DNA from: Phoronis australis
Taxonomy: Eukaryota; Phoronida; Phoronidae
DNA: 64,000 bases
Assembly (NCBI GenBank): GCA_002633005.1
Contig: NMRA01000287.1
Coordinates: 387,507-451,506, forward strand
Direction of reading: 5' to 3'
Made by a program: the position numbers and the translations under genes. The notes under the pieces were generated by a model, which was not told where the DNA came from, ran no database searches, and worked only from the letters and a program-made list of their open reading frames with translations. Shown one piece after another: positions 35,701 through 41,700 of this stretch (within the stretch, counting starts at the first letter, position 1; each line of letters opens with the position of its first letter).

Positions 35701-38700
35701 TAGCAAGTTTAGCGGCTTGACAGAGTTTTTTCGAAGTTTATGTTGAAGTTTGCTGTGTGTGGAGCACCAGTCCAATAATGTCAAAAAGTGATACTCGAAG
35801 CTGTGCACAGCTATCAACACTTGGATGACAAGACTGTAGTACCAGCTGACCAATTCGAAGAATAGCCATACAGTATATCAAACAAGTAAAAGGTCCTGGG
35901 ATTATAAGGGGTGTGTTAATGAGAGCCAAACAATTAAGTAGTCATGTGGTTAAATAGTTTCAGTGGGTGTACCCACTTTGATACTGCCATGGAGAACATA
36001 AGTCTTGTGGAATAAAGGTGGTGAAGAGCAAACGTCACCCAGTGGAGTGACAGGAAAAAGACTAAGAACAAGAAGGGAGTAGTGGACCTGGACGAGGATG
36101 ACTAGAGAAAGATTGCGGAGGAGATAGAGAAGCACAGACACCTGCAGTCATATCTCCATAACATCTGCAATCACCGAGTACATTCCAGATCGAGATGGTC
36201 ATTGGGCATGAGCAGAGCAGTCAGATTTTTGGTTTCGGTAAGCAGAGAATGTTACAAAGCACTCAGTAAGTCAAAATGCTGGAGTTGCTGAATAAGCCTG
36301 TACTGTCGAGTGAAGGTCATGGCATTGAGACGCTGTTCAGTTGCCTGTTAGTCGTAAGACAGCAATGTAATATTAACATAGCTGAGATTTATGTAAAGCC
36401 TCGACACTCTACTAGCCCCCTATCTTCCCGCTTGTGAAACTATTATTCGCTTTAAAACGTAGGACCACAAAGATCCCTACACAAAGTACCATGAGACGAT
36501 AACATGAAGAAAAGCTGAGGAAGTCATGCTAACCCCAGTTCACAAACATCCCTTTTTTGCCTCTAAACTATTCTAAACAACGCTATGTTAAGCAACCTTC
36601 TACGTGTATGAATCTACTCCCTTTTATTCATCATCGAGCGGGTCAAGAAGAGCCACTGTGTAATTACACATGCTGAAGCAGACATTGTATAGGTAAATGT
36701 TGAAAGTGGTGGAAGAAGGCATCCACACCATTAGAACCACTTGTCACAACACTGATGTCTCCGAGCTCTGGATTTATGGGACATGCCAGTAGAAGCCAAG
36801 ACTCGAATGGAGAAGTGGAATGGTAGTATTTCGGACACAATGCAACATTTCAGTGATTTGACCTGAACAAGTGCCGCCAACGTGAAAGGTCACAAAACGT
36901 GAGGGTACTGGACAGAGTTCTTGGTTTGAACGAGCTGTCAGAGACGCCAATAACCCCTCTCTGAGTAGACGCGGAGGTGTCAAGTTGAACTCGTCGCATT
37001 CAGTGACTCGTGGTCCATTTTCTTTAAGCTGTTCTCTATGAACACCGACGAAGGGGGGGGGTGAAATTTTCTCGAGACCCAGTGAGAGTCACCAATCCCC
37101 AGTAGCAGACGCCAGGCGGTTCCGAAAAATTGGGAAATTTGCATTATTTTATAGTAAGTCGTAGTTTATGAGGTTTCCCTGGATTAATAATAGTGCCCAT
37201 CCTAGCATACATGTATGTAACCTGCACGGATTACGCGTAATCTATACACATACCCCTATTCACTAAGAGAAGGCAGTGTGGTTTAGAGTCCTTCCTCTAC
37301 TCAACATTGTGTTTTAGAGTCACACGGGGCACACTCTTGGTCGCTTGAGTCAGGTCCCTAGCTCCTCAGTTCTGTTTCAACTAATAATGCAAAAAGATGA
37401 GCCTTCATGAGCGGCAAGCGTAAGTTTGGTACAACAACATTTTAAAGTAGTTATTGAGATGTTGGGAGGACATCTTATTCCAGTATATAGCTATCCCTTA
37501 CTCTTGATATAATGGAATCAGAGAAATGATAATTGCGCAATTCCCATTAATTTAACTTTTCGTCGCGCAAAAGAGATGAATTTTCCTTGTTTCATTGTGA
37601 CCTTTGACCTCTCATTTGACCTTGGCTTTGACCTTAAATCCATAAAATAATCCCAGAAATGGACTCGCCGTCCCAAAAAACACTGGAAACCGTAAATTGC
37701 AGGATCCTACACGGTATCATGTTCAGAGTGTTAAAATTAGGCGAAATTCAAGGTGGCGGAAGCCGTCATCTGGAATTATAAAAAATGCTCAATGTTGCAC
37801 AAAGTGCAACCAAGTTAATTTTATTCTCCTAACCACATATATTAAATTTCGAAAAGACAACTTTACAGTAAACAACATTGCAGGGTCAACTTTTTGGCTA
37901 CTAGACTACTCCAATATGCAGTTACGTACAGTAAACCAACCAACTCGCGTGCGTTTCCAAGTTAGTGGCTGACAAGCGAAGTCGGGATCTGGGGATGAGA
38001 ACTAACCCCACGAATTCTTGTCACGGTGTGATGAAGGGTATAAATTTATCAGCAATAGCTAATTTAGCCATTTAATCACCATTTCACGAGACATACACTG
38101 TATGTAATTTGTTTGCCTATCCCCATAAAGCTGAATGTGCAAACACCCGCTTCTTTAATATCCCTAGTTCTCTGCCAATATTCACTCAAAACCTTGTGCT
38201 CGTGTCAAGTAGTAAGACGTAATATAATTGTGAAATGGCTCAGGCCAAACATTTAGTCTAAATTACCACGCAGCACTGATTAGCTCATGGCGTAATCGTA
38301 TACTTCAGACTACAATAAATTAATGACTTTCTAAAACCGCTCTAAGGTGGTGGCGTATTACAACTCTTATTAAGATATCTTGGTCTATTTACACCGACCT
38401 CTAGTCTTTTTTAACTGTCACGACGTTTCGGTCGGTCTATTTTCCGGCCATCATCAAAACTCGCACGGATATGTGGTACACTTATGGCGGGATTTTTTGT
38501 CCGAGAGTATGTTCATTCGATCTATCTGACAGAGTTGATTCATACCAAATAAAATGGTGGTGATGTTTTTTGCGCAAAACCTGGCAGAGCTGGGTCATAT
38601 TGAACACGGCAATATTGATGCTTTATTCGTTCCATCTGTCAGATTTAGACTGAATACGGTTCATATTACAGCAAAGAGTAGCCTACTTGATTGTTTGGAC

Positions 38701-41700
38701 AGCAAAAGGATCGCCGGTGCCACACAGATAATTTACTTAGGTGTTTGTCCTCAGGGCCTTTGCAATTTGAAACATTTCTGTTTTCACGTTTTCAATAGTA
38801 GCCTTTTTTGGATTGAACGTGTCGTTCACCAGCTAATTCTTGAGTGGTTACATTAGCTTTAGGGAATTTATGAGGTGTGATTTGAGGTTCTGCTATCTAT
38901 TTCGGTGACTGACCACAACTGTCCGCATGCCGCGTTTAGCCAGTTTGAAACGGGAGAATCAGTGGTCATGTAATAGTAGATTTCCTCTTATGACCTCTCC
39001 GGCTACAAAATAAAAGCAGTCATTGAACACCATGGAAGAAACACGACGGGTGGTCATTACACATGCTGTGTTAAATCGTCAGCATGGGAATGGATAAATT
39101 TTGACGACTCTACAGTCACAAGTACATCCAAGCCTCCCCTGGATGCCTACATTGCAATATATGAATTATAAACCAACAAAGGAAATCAACATAAAAAATA
39201 TGGCGCAATTTCAACATCAAAGTCGCATATCACATAAGCCAAGTCAAGTTATTTTTGAAATTCATCCTGTTACGGGAATTGGGGATAGTTAGGCCTATAA
39301 AAGATCTTTAACCCAGCCGCAGAGCGTCTAAAGCCGCGCACCGTACCAGTGACTGCTGGCAACTCATCGGAGACTCAACTTTAACACCCTTCGCCGCAGA
39401 GATAACAACTCTTGGGCTGTCTCCGGTGAGTCCATTCTTTGTTGAATGATGTTTAGGTAAAAAATAAGTTGCAACGTCCAGCCTGTCATCGAATGGTCAA
39501 CAATAACGATAAAAAGGCACTTTTTATGATGTGTTTGTCATAATTTAGTACAATCGTGTTTATTTTCATACTTCCAAAGACTTTTTGACTTCATTTTAGT
39601 GATTTCATTTCAAGTGTCGATGTAAAATATCGGTTTAATATCTACGCTATGCTCTCAGCTTTTGCTTTGTTTTTCTTTATTGCTAACATGTTGTTTTGTC
39701 AGTATGATTCTTTCTGTTTTGATGTTAGTTATTTCCTTGGCGTTATTGCTCATTATAGCCCTTATATGTCTTCTTGCTTAAATTATTGTTCACGGACAAG
39801 CCAAGATATGATGACTTCGTTCCGGGGCCAATTCCTTGTACTGTAATTGCGTTAGAATAAAAGTAATGTTGAACCAAATTATTTTTTCAGGTTTACATTT
39901 TATTTGGATGGAGAACTTGAACAAAATAGCCAATCGGATCCAGCACCCGCCATGAGTAGTGACATCGCAACCCATAAGATTTATTTAGGTAAGGCATCGC
40001 GGAAAAAGAGGGCGGCCTGATTGAAAATAATCCTCGCCGGTGAGGGAAGTAAATCACAAATTTAGAGAGAACATTAGTATGTGGTGGTGCTATTTTATTT
40101 TTTAAAATATTTGTTAGAGAACAAGCCAGCTGGCGTTTAAATTCAGTTTACAAGAACTGGACATTGTCCACATTACATTGATACTTGTTATGCTGAAATT
40201 AAAAAATCTCAAGAGTATTGTTCATACTGTGGTTCAATGAGCAATGCTGTACAAAGCATCGTTGACACGGTGAGAATCCAAGTATACGTACGCCCGTATG
40301 AACGCTATACCTACATAGGTCGCCAGTGAGATTTAGTCGTTGCAATTAAGTGTAACTGATTCCGAAAATACGGGTTACTGAGGTCCAGTATGCCTCACAT
40401 GTGCCCTGGATACGCTTCTGCAAATAAATCATTGATAATAACCATGTCTTCATTGGTAAAAATTAGATGAAGTTTTTTTTCCGAACAGAAACAAAGACAA
40501 CTGAACGTGGAATTTACAGGATACCCCTTTACAAAAGCGCTAAGCCCATTGATATGGTTCTCCTTTCTGCCCTATTGAGACTGCAATACGTTAGTTGTTG
40601 TAAATATTTACAGGCAATGCTGCAGATCTGTATATGGTGGGTGAACTCCGCCAGGTCGATTATTTCTTCTATGTTTTGAACGCAACGCAGGCTAAAAAGG
40701 AATGGAACAAAGGTATATACTGACCTTTCTGCGATAGTAGACAAGCTTTATTTTTATTCATAGTTTTACCAATAATATCTCATGAAAGTGGAAAGTTGAG
40801 CCAAACCGTGACACGCGCATAAAGACATTACCGGGCATATTAATTATTCTGCACATTTTGTTGAGTACAAAAATTGACAAGTCTGAGGAAACCACTTGGT
40901 CACAAACAGCATTTCTGTGGTAGTGAAAAAGTCAACCAATCCCGATAACCTCTTTCGTGTGAGAATCCCCCCACAGTCCAGTACCAAACGCTACAATGTA
41001 ACAGGTGGACACGCGTATCTCAGAATCGTCATCCAGTCCCCTGCGGTCCTTGAGCCTTAGATTGACCGTTGTACCTGCTGTACCTGACCTGTACTAAGTT
41101 AATTTTTGGTGTTGTTTTGTTTCTTTGGCTGTTACGCCGACTGTGACAGTATATGTATGGACATGTCATGCTTCGTGACTGCTGAGAGTAAACTGTTTGC
41201 AAAATGAAAGTTTTTGCTTACTTTGGATTAAGGAATACTTTCTTGTCAGCAAGTTATTATGCGACACAACAATTTACATTGTAGAATGGAGTAGTTTTCA
41301 AACGCTATCCCAGATTCCAGGAAAAAGAAACGCTCCAACAACTTTCAGAACAAAGACGGGTTTCCGGTACATGGCTGTCACTGATGACAGTGTAAAAGAG
41401 TCACCGATTATTTTTAATTGGAATCAGACAACCAGGCAACTTGACTACTTAGAAACTCTGTCCAACCACGGGAAAGGACATTCATCATTTTTTGAAGCCG
41501 GCGACCAATTATATTATGTGACGCCTCAATTCAACAGTTCGTCAGTTATATATAAACTTGGTAGTAATGGTCGTTTCTATGAGCATGCGCAACTGAATGG
41601 AACCGAATGCATAATGTGGCTGTCGTTCCACCGTGACGGGTATTTGTTTCTAGCTCAATTGAATAGTCGCAGTACTGGTTATGGCGACGGTGATGTACGT

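Noticed and set aside
35700-37020. Suspected old retroelement or gene in intron 9
   Set aside because: Composition is suggestive, but stops are frequent in all frames and no motif could be identified.
38554-38856. 100-codon plus frame in intron 9
   Set aside because: No domain signature and no splice sites that fit the phase of the neighbouring LamG exons.
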